From Allofrancisella guangzhouensis (lineage in GTDB: Bacteria; Pseudomonadota; Gammaproteobacteria; Francisellales; Francisellaceae), in NCBI RefSeq assembly GCF_000815225.1, contig NZ_CP010427.1, forward strand, positions 620,001-684,000: a stretch of DNA of 64,000 nucleotides, given 5' to 3'. The position numbers and the translations under genes were made by a program. Below are positions 57,342 through 64,000 of the stretch, in pieces. Every line of letters begins with the position of its first letter. Within the stretch, counting starts at the first letter, position 1. The notes beneath the pieces were generated by a model that was not told the DNA's origin, did no database searches, and worked only from the letters and a program-made list of their open reading frames with translations.

Positions 57342-57755
57342 ATGAAAGTATGGCCGTTTTTTGCATTTGCTCTGATTCCAGTATCTATATTATATGCTAA
57401 TGTTTATGAAGGCACAGACGATGGTGTAGCTACCTTTTCTAACACTAGGTTCAAAGGTTCTAAAGAGATGAATCTTTCATCAGAGCCTACTACAGTCGTT
57501 AATACTACAGAATTAAAGAATTATTCTAAAACAGTATATTTAGATAACATTAGAGGGTCTTATAGAAGTAATAATTATAGTAACCAAGGTAACCAAGATA
57601 CCTTGAGAGGTTCATTTCCTGAAGAGTTTACAGATAATTACTATGATTTTTATGGTCGTAACTTTCAGTATCATAATCTGATGTCTTCAACCATAGGCAT
57701 GAGTATGTATACTCCAAGTGGGGCTAATAATTCTAGATTACAAAATAATTATTAG
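57342..57755 (+). CDS. Exported DUF4124-like protein
   Basis: 137 residues with a signal peptide (MKVWPFFAFALIPVSILYA). The mature start NVYEGTDDGVATFSNTRFKGSKEM follows the DUF4124 pattern (xYxxxDxxGxxxFSDxP). A Tyr/Asn/Ser-rich tail has no recognised fold. It starts three bases after murQ and is the last gene of the pilus-murQ cluster. The function of DUF4124 proteins is unknown; some lie in pilus loci. Confidence 0.65.
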   Translation: MKVWPFFAFALIPVSILYANVYEGTDDGVATFSNTRFKGSKEMNLSSEPTTVVNTTELKNYSKTVYLDNIRGSYRSNNYSNQGNQDTLRGSFPEEFTDNYYDFYGRNFQYHNLMSSTIGMSMYTPSGANNSRLQNNY

Positions 57756-57805
57756 AGTTTTTAATAGAACCAGATAGAGAGAAATAATGGTATGAAAAAA
57801 GTTTT

Positions 57806-59113
57806 TTAAGCTTTCCTTATTTCTATTTCATCATTGGCAGCACGCTTGATAACCTTAGGTGGATAAATCATATTTAACACAATTTTTAAGGTAGATCCTT
57901 GAGCTAGTATAGAAAGGATAACCACTATATATGTTATGCTAACAATAAGATGCCCCTCGTCAGGAAGCGATAGTGCTAATGCTAAAGATATTCCACCTCT
58001 AACTCCTGACCAGGCAACTAGTATATTATCTTTTGTTGAAGCTTTAGTTAGCTTTTTATCGATAGCAGTAATTGGTATTGAAATACTAATAAACCTTGCA
58101 AAAGTGACTATAAATATTCCAGCTACTCCAATCCAAAGAGCAGTATAGTTAAAGGTTATACTAGTAAGTTCTAATCCTATTAGAATAAATAAAAAGGAGT
58201 TAAGCATGTTGTCAATAATCATCCAAAAATTGTCTACTTTTTTAACTTGATCAGGACAAGATTTTTTGTTATCCGATAGATTATTACCAATAAAAAGACC
58301 AGCTACAACCATGGCAATAGGTCCAGAAACATGCAAACTATGTGCTATTAGATAACCCATACTTGCAATAGCTAGTGTTACAAAAATAGATGTTTCAGCA
58401 TCTTTATTGGTTTTCAGAAAGACTAAAGCTATTTTTGCAAAGATATAGCCTAGAACAATTCCGCCACCAGCTTCTATAGATATCTGTTTAGTTATGAGCC
58501 AAAGATAATCAACATTGCTATCTATAGTGTTTCCAAATTCTCCACCACTACCAAAGAAAACTATATTTGATAAGATTACAAATAAAACTATACCTGTAGC
58601 ATCGTTAAACAATGACTCGCCAACAACCCGGGTTTTTATATAGTTTGGTATGGTTTTATTTCCAGCTAATGTGCTGATTACAGCTATAGGATCTGTTGGC
58701 GATATTAATGCTCCAAAGACTAAACAGTATCCAAAACTAAGCTCAAAGCCGACTAATTTACAAAAACCATATATTAAAACAGCAGTAGTAAATGCTGATA
58801 GAAGTAATCCTATACTAGCTAATCCAAAAATAGCTTTTAACTCTTTTTTTAGATCAATCATGTTAAAATGCAAAGCATTTGCAAAAAGTAAAAAAGAAAG
58901 CATCCCGTCTAAAACGGCAGTTTGAAAATCAAAGCTAGATAAAGCGACCACTAAAAAGTTATTTTCATTCAAAAAAGACGCACAAACTGCTGAAAAAGTT
59001 ATTGAAAGGATGGTCAAACCTATAGCTTTAGGCAGCTTGAGAAATTTAGTGTTTATGTAACTCATCATAGCAGCTACTACAGTTAGTAAACTAAATAAAA
59101 AATATTCATTCAT
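57806..59113 (-). CDS. CPA1-family sodium/proton antiporter
   Basis: A 435-residue membrane protein with about 12 helices. ALISPTDPIAVISTL is the CPA1 ion-binding core in helix 5, VVGESLFNDATGIVLF carries the second conserved Asp (helix 6 type), and WSGVRGGISLALALSLP is the Arg-bearing block of NhaP-like carriers. It moves Na+ or K+ against H+ at the inner membrane. It is convergent with the DUF4124-like gene and 12 bases downstream of the next gene on its strand. Confidence 0.9.
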   Translation of the reverse strand: MNEYFLFSLLTVVAAMMSYINTKFLKLPKAIGLTILSITFSAVCASFLNENNFLVVALSSFDFQTAVLDGMLSFLLFANALHFNMIDLKKELKAIFGLASIGLLLSAFTTAVLIYGFCKLVGFELSFGYCLVFGALISPTDPIAVISTLAGNKTIPNYIKTRVVGESLFNDATGIVLFVILSNIVFFGSGGEFGNTIDSNVDYLWLITKQISIEAGGGIVLGYIFAKIALVFLKTNKDAETSIFVTLAIASMGYLIAHSLHVSGPIAMVVAGLFIGNNLSDNKKSCPDQVKKVDNFWMIIDNMLNSFLFILIGLELTSITFNYTALWIGVAGIFIVTFARFISISIPITAIDKKLTKASTKDNILVAWSGVRGGISLALALSLPDEGHLIVSITYIVVILSILAQGSTLKIVLNMIYPPKVIKRAANDEIEIRKA

Positions 59114-59125
59114 ATATAATATCCC

Positions 59126-59851
59126 TTATAAACCACAGCTGTACTCCCAACTACAAGCTTTTGAGAGCTCCTGTAAAATATCTTTGTTACTAAAAAGCCC
59201 ATCCTTTAAACTATCAAAAGGTTGACCCAAAAACATACAAGCATTAATCTGCTTTTCTAATGATATTACTTTTTTTATATCTTCTGAAGAAATATTTTTA
59301 AACTCTCCTTGTGTCATATGGATACATGGATGGCACTCAAAGCTATGATTTGCTGGTTTAAAAGGTAAGTCTTTAATAAGATGAGCTATATCTTCAAAAG
59401 TTTTATCTAAAAGAGGGTATTCTAATTTTCTATAATCATATTTTTCTTCTTCATCAATATTTTTTAAAAGTTGGGAGACTTTAGATAAATCCTTACGGTG
59501 GCTAAGTAAAATTGTAGCTTCAGCATTTGGGTCAAGTGTATCAATCTTGTTTAGTAAGGTGATCCCTTTTAAAAAACCTGCACACCAGCTAAATTGTTGA
59601 GAAGGAAATTGCCTACGAGCATTAACAAGTTCTGAAAAAGAATGCTCTGCTTTTAGATGAAAATAGTTAATATCTTGTTTCTCTAGCCAGCTAAATACAC
59701 GTTCTAAATATTTATTCCAATTATTTGAGGCAAAACCAGTATCAACTGATAGTATACAAAAGTCATTTAATAAGTTTTGTTTTGCCCAAATAATAAGAGC
59801 TAAAGAATGAATACTATAATTTGCTATAACTATATTTCTAACCTTATTCAT
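59126..59851 (-). CDS. PAPS-reductase-like protein with altered PP-loop
   Basis: 241 residues. The fold pattern of adenosine phosphosulfate reductases is visible: VDTGFASNNWNKYLERV (37-53) and QFSWCAGFLKGITLLNKI (86-103, where PAPS enzymes have RWCCxxxK). The usual SGGKDS PP-loop is replaced by ANYSIHS (10-16), so ATP or PAPS binding would be different or lost. Cysteines in ECHPC (173, 176) and SCGL (239), with Cys90, might bind an Fe-S cluster. Role unknown. It is 6 bases downstream of trpS on the same strand, a likely operon. Confidence 0.6.
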   Translation of the reverse strand: MNKVRNIVIANYSIHSLALIIWAKQNLLNDFCILSVDTGFASNNWNKYLERVFSWLEKQDINYFHLKAEHSFSELVNARRQFPSQQFSWCAGFLKGITLLNKIDTLDPNAEATILLSHRKDLSKVSQLLKNIDEEEKYDYRKLEYPLLDKTFEDIAHLIKDLPFKPANHSFECHPCIHMTQGEFKNISSEDIKKVISLEKQINACMFLGQPFDSLKDGLFSNKDILQELSKACSWEYSCGL

Positions 59852-59857
59852 TTTTAC

Positions 59858-60862
59858 TTACATTCCAATAGCATCTTTAATATCCAAAAGTTTTTTTATA
59901 GCATAAGAACGTGCTTTTGTTGCTCCTTTAGCAAGTATTTCATCAACTATCTTAGGATTGTTTATAAAGTATTCATATTTCTCACGTGCTGATAAAAGAT
60001 GTTGGTTTACTTTTTCAAAAAGGGTTTGCTTAGCATCACCCCATCCAAGACCACCAGCTAGATATTTTTCTTTAAGAGTCTTGGTTTCATCAATATCAGC
60101 TATACTTTTATAGATAGCAAAAATAGTACAATTATCAGGATCTTTCTTTTCTTCAGGAGCTTGTGAATTTGTGATAATTTTCATTATCTGCTTTCTTAAT
60201 TGTTTTTCTGTTGAAAAAATAGGGATGGTATTGTCGTAGCTTTTTGACATTTTGCGGCCATCTAAGCCTAAAATTGTTTGTGTATTTTCATTTGTTAAAG
60301 CTTGAGGAGCTTTAAGACAAGAGCTTTTGTATATATGATTAAAACGATTTGCTATGTCTCTAGCTATTTCTAAATGCTGGATTTGGTCTTTTCCAACTGG
60401 AACTAGGTCAGCATCAAACATCAAAATATCTGCAGACATAAGAACAGGGTAGTTAAATAACCCCATAGTGATACCTTTATCTGGGTCATTATTTTCTTCT
60501 TGGATATTTTGATCAACTAATGCTTTATATGCATGAGCACGGTTAAGTAGTCCTTTAGCGGTAGTTGTCGCGACAATCCAGTTTAGTTCCATAATCTCAG
60601 GAATGTCGGATTGACGATAAAAGGTGGTTTTATCTGTATCAAGCCCGAGCGCCAGCCAGGTAGAAGCTATTTCTTTGATATATTGTTGTCTAAGTTTTTT
60701 ATCCCACAGTTTGACTAGTGAATGCTGGTCTGCGATAAAGTATAAACATTTATATTCATCATTGTGAGATAGCTCAATCGCAGGTTTAATAGCGCCTATA
60801 TAGTTACCTAAATGAGGTGTCCCAGACGGTGTTATTCCTGTTAAAATAATTTTCTTTGCCAT
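59858..60862 (-). CDS. trpS: Tryptophanyl-tRNA synthetase
   Basis: A 334-residue class I synthetase. GITPSGTPHLGNYIGAI has the HIGH-type site (PHLGN), and GRKMSKSYDNTIPIF has the KMSKS signature. MSADILMFDADLVPVGKDQIQH lines the Trp pocket. Length is normal for bacteria. Confidence 0.97.
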   Translation of the reverse strand: MAKKIILTGITPSGTPHLGNYIGAIKPAIELSHNDEYKCLYFIADQHSLVKLWDKKLRQQYIKEIASTWLALGLDTDKTTFYRQSDIPEIMELNWIVATTTAKGLLNRAHAYKALVDQNIQEENNDPDKGITMGLFNYPVLMSADILMFDADLVPVGKDQIQHLEIARDIANRFNHIYKSSCLKAPQALTNENTQTILGLDGRKMSKSYDNTIPIFSTEKQLRKQIMKIITNSQAPEEKKDPDNCTIFAIYKSIADIDETKTLKEKYLAGGLGWGDAKQTLFEKVNQHLLSAREKYEYFINNPKIVDEILAKGATKARSYAIKKLLDIKDAIGM

Positions 60863-61064
60863 AGATTTATTACTCTTTTTAAGTCACGGGTATTTTTAAT
60901 ATAAAATACAATTTTATTTTGTTTAATTCAAATGTTTCGTTAAATAAATTTTTCAATAAAACACATAAAAACTGATTAAACTTAAGGGTTATAAATTGTT
61001 ATATGATTTTAACATATCAAGCACTAGTAAATAAGTGTCTGGATGAATAAAATTAAGAGAGTTC

Positions 61065-61139
61065 TGGAGCGGGAAACGAGGCTCGAACTCGCGACCCCAA
61101 CCTTGGCAAGGTTGTGCTCTACCACTGAGCTATTCCCGC
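61065..61139 (-). tRNA. tRNA-Gly (GCC), second copy
   Basis: A 75-base gene identical to the one at 28796, read on the minus strand, with encoded CCA at 61065-61067. It follows tRNA-Arg by 14 bases and shares its promoter. Confidence 0.97.
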
Positions 61140-61153
61140 AAAGTTATTCTAAA

Positions 61154-61230
61154 TGGCGCACCCAGAAGGACTCGAACCTCCAACCGCTCGGTTCGTAGCC
61201 GAGTACTCTATCCAGTTGAGCTATGGGTGC
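61154..61230 (-). tRNA. tRNA-Arg (ACG)
   Basis: A 77-base gene on the minus strand with GCACCCA/TGGGTGC acceptor stem, encoded CCA and anticodon loop CTACGAA. The A of the anticodon is presumably edited to inosine by TadA, reading CGU, CGC and CGA. Confidence 0.97.
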
Positions 61231-61245
61231 AAATAATTGTTGGCT

Positions 61246-61274
61246 ATTATAATCTTTTGGTTTTGTCTAGTCAA
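61246..61274 (-). promoter_or_regulatory. Sigma-70 promoter of the tRNA-Arg-Gly unit
   Basis: Minus strand: TTGACT (61269-61274), 17-base spacer and a perfect TATAAT (61246-61251), 15 bases before tRNA-Arg. The -35 box overlaps the end of coaE. Confidence 0.8.
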
Positions 61275-61878
61275 GCGTTGTTATATCATTTATAACCTTT
61301 GTAAGCCTATTTTCAAGTTCTAGATCATTTAAGCTTGAGTTGTCTACAACATAATCAGCTATTTTTTCTCTTTCTTGATCAGATATTTGTAAGTTTATAA
61401 AAGCTACAGCTTGTTGTCTATCTTTACCATCACGTTCCATTAGTCTTTTTATTCTTGTTTCAAGGTCTGCTTTTATTACTATAACTTTTTTTAAATAGTC
61501 ATAATGGCGAATGTTATATGGACCAAGTAGGGGTATGTCAACTATAGTTAAAGCCGTTGGAGATTCTTTGACTTGTTTTTTTATTTCCCTATTAATTACA
61601 GGGTGTAAAAAATCTTCTAACCATTTTTTAGCTTCTTTTGATTCGGTAATGATGGCTCTAAGCATAGCCCTATTAATTTGTTTATTCGTGATTATATCAT
61701 TACCAAACTTTTCAGCTATATTTTTAATTACAGAGGGTTTTCTCGTTATTTCTCTACTTATTGTGTCAGCACAAACTACGTTTATATTAAGCCTTTCTTT
61801 TAAAATCTTTGTAGCGGTGGATTTTCCGCTAGCTATTCCACCAGTTATACCTATAGGATATGTGTCGATATTTGTCAT
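61267..61878 (-). CDS. coaE: Dephospho-CoA kinase
   Basis: 203 residues from ATG 61878 (a TTG three codons upstream is also in frame). The P-loop [12 protein letters not shown] is near the N-terminus, [11 protein letters not shown] carries the CoA-site Asp, and [13 protein letters not shown] is the lid. It phosphorylates dephospho-CoA in the last step of CoA synthesis. In many gamma-proteobacteria coaE follows pilus genes; here the pilus cluster is 4 kb away. Confidence 0.95.
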   Translation of the reverse strand: MTNIDTYPIGITGGIASGKSTATKILKERLNINVVCADTISREITRKPSVIKNIAEKFGNDIITNKQINRAMLRAIITESKEAKKWLEDFLHPVINREIKKQVKESPTALTIVDIPLLGPYNIRHYDYLKKVIVIKADLETRIKRLMERDGKDRQQAVAFINLQISDQEREKIADYVVDNSSLNDLELENRLTKVINDITTLD

Positions 61879-62007
61879 TATTTTCAAACTAAGAAATTAT
61901 TTTAAAAGAAGATTTTAATATTTTTTTTTGTTAATGTCATATATTTTTTGATTAAAAGATAGTTTCGCCATACAATATGTTTATTTAAAGAAATAGATCA
62001 ATTAGTG

Positions 62008-63144
62008 ATGCAAATTGAGGAAACAATTATAACAAAAATAAAATCTCAAGGGGATAGCATCAGTTTTAGGGAGTATATGCAATTAGCTTTGTATTATCCA
62101 AATTACGGGTATTACTCTAGCTTTAGGGATAAGATATCAAAACAAGGTGATTTTATCACAGCAGCCTCACAAACATCTTTATTTGCACGAACTTTTGCAA
62201 ATCAATTTGCAATAATATTTTCTGAATTTGAGCAAGGGTGTAACATTATAGAATTTGGAGCAGGAACAGGTAAGTTTGCGGCTGATTGTATGGATGAGCT
62301 AAATAGACTAGGTGTTCTTCCTGAGAAATATTTTATAATAGAGCTAAGTGCAAATCTTAAATTTAGACAACAAGAGCATATTAAACAAAGCGTTCCCCAT
62401 CTTTTTGAAAGATTGGTATGGTTAGAAGAACTTCCTAAGCAGAAGCAAAAAGCTATAGTTTTTGCCAATGAAGTTTTAGATGCTATGCCAGTAGATATTT
62501 TCAAAACAAAAAATAATAGCCTTATTCAGCAGGGAGTAACTTTAAAGGTAGATAAATTTGAACTTATAGATTTGCAGAACAATGATCCACTTTTCGAATA
62601 TGAAGCCCAAAGAATACTATCTGATAATATAAGTTTTGAAGATGGATATATTAGTGAGCTAAACACTTGGATACGTCCTTGGGTTAAGTCTCTAAAAGAT
62701 AGCTTAGATCAAGCAGTGATATTTTTATGTGATTATGGATACCATAGAAAATTATATTATACTCCAGCACGTAGTATGGGAACTTTGGCTTGTTACCATA
62801 AGCATCAAGTTAACTTTGATCCATTTATAAATGTAGGTTTGCAAGATATAACTTCGCATGTTGATTTTACAACAGTTGCTGAGGCAGCTACAGAAGTTGG
62901 CTTTGAGTTAGATGGTTATATGAATCAAGCTAATTTTTTAAAAAGAGCAGGTATAGATAAAGTGTTTACTAATTTGTTTCAAAGCTTAGATCAAAAGGAT
63001 CAACTAATATATAATAGGGACCTAAAGGAGCTTTTACTGGGTGATAAACTAGCAGAGACTTTTAAGGTTATTTGTTTTTCTCTTGGTTTTGACTCTATTT
63101 TAGATGTTTTTGATAATGAGGATAATATCGATTATCTGTTATAA
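62008..63144 (+). CDS. SAM-dependent methyltransferase, MidA/NDUFAF7 family
   Basis: About 378 residues (ATG 62008; a GTG just before it is also in frame). ISFREYMQLALYYPNYGYYSS and DFITAASQTSLFARTFANQF form the DUF185 start; NIIEFGAGTGKFAADCMDEL is the SAM site; IVFANEVLDAMPVDIF is the family hallmark. Eukaryotic NDUFAF7 methylates an arginine in complex I, but the bacterial substrate is not known. It is followed after 10 bases by the phosphomannomutase gene. Confidence 0.88.
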   Translation: MQIEETIITKIKSQGDSISFREYMQLALYYPNYGYYSSFRDKISKQGDFITAASQTSLFARTFANQFAIIFSEFEQGCNIIEFGAGTGKFAADCMDELNRLGVLPEKYFIIELSANLKFRQQEHIKQSVPHLFERLVWLEELPKQKQKAIVFANEVLDAMPVDIFKTKNNSLIQQGVTLKVDKFELIDLQNNDPLFEYEAQRILSDNISFEDGYISELNTWIRPWVKSLKDSLDQAVIFLCDYGYHRKLYYTPARSMGTLACYHKHQVNFDPFINVGLQDITSHVDFTTVAEAATEVGFELDGYMNQANFLKRAGIDKVFTNLFQSLDQKDQLIYNRDLKELLLGDKLAETFKVICFSLGFDSILDVFDNEDNIDYLL

Positions 63145-63154
63145 AGGAGTTTTG

Positions 63155-64000
63155 ATGTATAAAAATGTGCAAAATATGTCTAAATATATATATAGGGCAT
63201 ATGATATTAGAGGTGTCGTTCCAACTGATCTTAATGAGGATGTTGTTTTTAATATAGGTTTAGCATTTGGAACAAAAGCACGAGAGTTAAACCAAAACCA
63301 AGTTGCTATTGCTAGAGATGGGCGTTTATCTGGACCTAGTTTATTAGCTGCTTTAGAAAATGGTATTTTGGCAAGTGGTTGTGATGTCATTAATATTGGC
63401 GCAGTACCAACTCCAGTTTTATATTTTGCTGCTAAAAAGTTAACCAATGGCACAGGCATTATGCTGACAGGTAGTCATAATCCAGCAGATTATAATGGTT
63501 TGAAAATGACTTTGGCTGATAACACATTAGCGAATGAGGAAATATTAGGAATAGAGAACTTAATAAGAAAAAATATTTTTTCTCAAGGTGAGGGAATATC
63601 CACTAAGAAAGATATTTCACAAGAATATATAAGTTTTATTTTAGAGAAAGAGACTCTTGATAAAAAGCTTAAGGTAGTTATAGACGCTGGTAATGGTATA
63701 GCAGGTAACATAGCTCCAGAATTATTTGAAAAATTAGGCTGCGATGTTATTAAAATGTATTGTGAAGTTGATGGTAATTTTCCTAATCATCATCCAGATC
63801 CAAGTAAACTTAAGAATTTACAAGATCTTATTGTTAGAGTAAAAGAATTAAAAGCAGATGTTGGTCTTGCTTTTGATGGTGATGGTGATAGGCTTGGTTT
63901 AGTTACTAATAGTGGCGATATCATAGCAGCTGATAGACAACTTATGCTTTATGCAAAAGATGTGCTTAGCAATAAGCCAGGAGCTCATATTCTTTATGAT
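63155..64000 (+). CDS. Phosphomannomutase/phosphoglucomutase, N-terminal part (3' end outside window)
   Basis: 282 codons are visible from ATG 63155, with AAAGGAG eight bases upstream. YRAYDIRGVVPTDLNED is the start of domain 1, GIMLTGSHNPADYNGLK holds the phosphoserine loop (TGSHNP), and LAFDGDGDRLGLV is the metal-binding loop. It interconverts hexose-6-P and hexose-1-P for GDP-mannose or UDP-glucose dependent polysaccharide synthesis (ManB/AlgC type). The reading frame runs off the window. Confidence 0.93.
   Translation, partial: MYKNVQNMSKYIYRAYDIRGVVPTDLNEDVVFNIGLAFGTKARELNQNQVAIARDGRLSGPSLLAALENGILASGCDVINIGAVPTPVLYFAAKKLTNGTGIMLTGSHNPADYNGLKMTLADNTLANEEILGIENLIRKNIFSQGEGISTKKDISQEYISFILEKETLDKKLKVVIDAGNGIAGNIAPELFEKLGCDVIKMYCEVDGNFPNHHPDPSKLKNLQDLIVRVKELKADVGLAFDGDGDRLGLVTNSGDIIAADRQLMLYAKDVLSNKPGAHILYD

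Overview
The window is AT-rich DNA whose gene set and gene neighbours point to a gamma-proteobacterium of the Francisella group (Francisellaceae). Pointers are hemD-hemX-hemY after sufE, stand-alone feoA, the methionine aminotransferase/omega-amidase pair, pseudopilin genes next to murQ, and the low-GC codon use throughout. The genus assignment is inference from memory of gene content; no rRNA is present to settle it.

Layout. 1-6.2 kb is housekeeping: the end of an ABC-2 permease, a polyprenyl-phosphate glycosyltransferase, nadK, a CvfB-like S1 protein, a LysE exporter, trmB, a zinc-ribbon-like unknown and a GNAT enzyme. 6.2-8.7 kb is one large gene that joins a PPP-type metallophosphatase to a complete eukaryotic-type ubiquitin-specific protease domain. 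8.9-10.5 kb is a persulfide-response module: a BigR-like ArsR repressor with a clear palindromic operator, a rhodanese with membrane tail and an ETHE1-type persulfide dioxygenase. 10.6-15.9 kb is housekeeping again (2OG oxygenase, YcgN, nusB, YafV-like amidase, aminotransferase, proS).

15.9-21.8 kb is an accessory island around a tRNA-Asn. It holds a candidate host-directed gene (YopT/C58-like cysteine protease head plus ankyrin tail) that an IS30-family element has cut in two with a 3-bp target duplication. The two halves remain in one reading frame. Transposase debris and a secreted seven-repeat, propeller-like protein follow. 21.9-28.7 kb holds sufE, hemD, hemX, hemY, a glyoxalase-II-like gene, a SPOR protein, feoA and a large exported unknown.

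28.8-37.3 kb begins with a tRNA-Gly-Cys-Leu cluster and continues with an IS4-superfamily element and a tail-only siphophage remnant. The remnant has a tail tube protein, a tail chaperone with an A AAA AAG slippery heptamer for -1 frameshifting, an HK97 gp10-like protein and a tape measure. Two toxin-antitoxin-like cassettes lie on the opposite strand: vapD with a DUF2442 gene, and relE-like with ParD_like. A small exported peptide gene and a transposase fragment close this region.

37.5-64 kb is mostly housekeeping: ligA, a YiiX-like gene, recC, rsmJ, xerC, an aromatic amino acid permease, secB, mutS, accA, three pseudopilin/PilX-like genes, murQ, a DUF4124-like gene, a CPA1 antiporter, a PAPS-reductase-like unknown, trpS, tRNA-Gly and tRNA-Arg, coaE, a MidA-like methyltransferase and the start of a phosphomannomutase gene. 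At 43.4-44.8 kb a further orphan gene has a possible Cys/His/Asp protease signature. The strongest candidates for something new are the phosphatase-deubiquitinase fusion, the IS-split protease-ankyrin gene, the 43.4 kb orphan and the vapD-DUF2442 pair.
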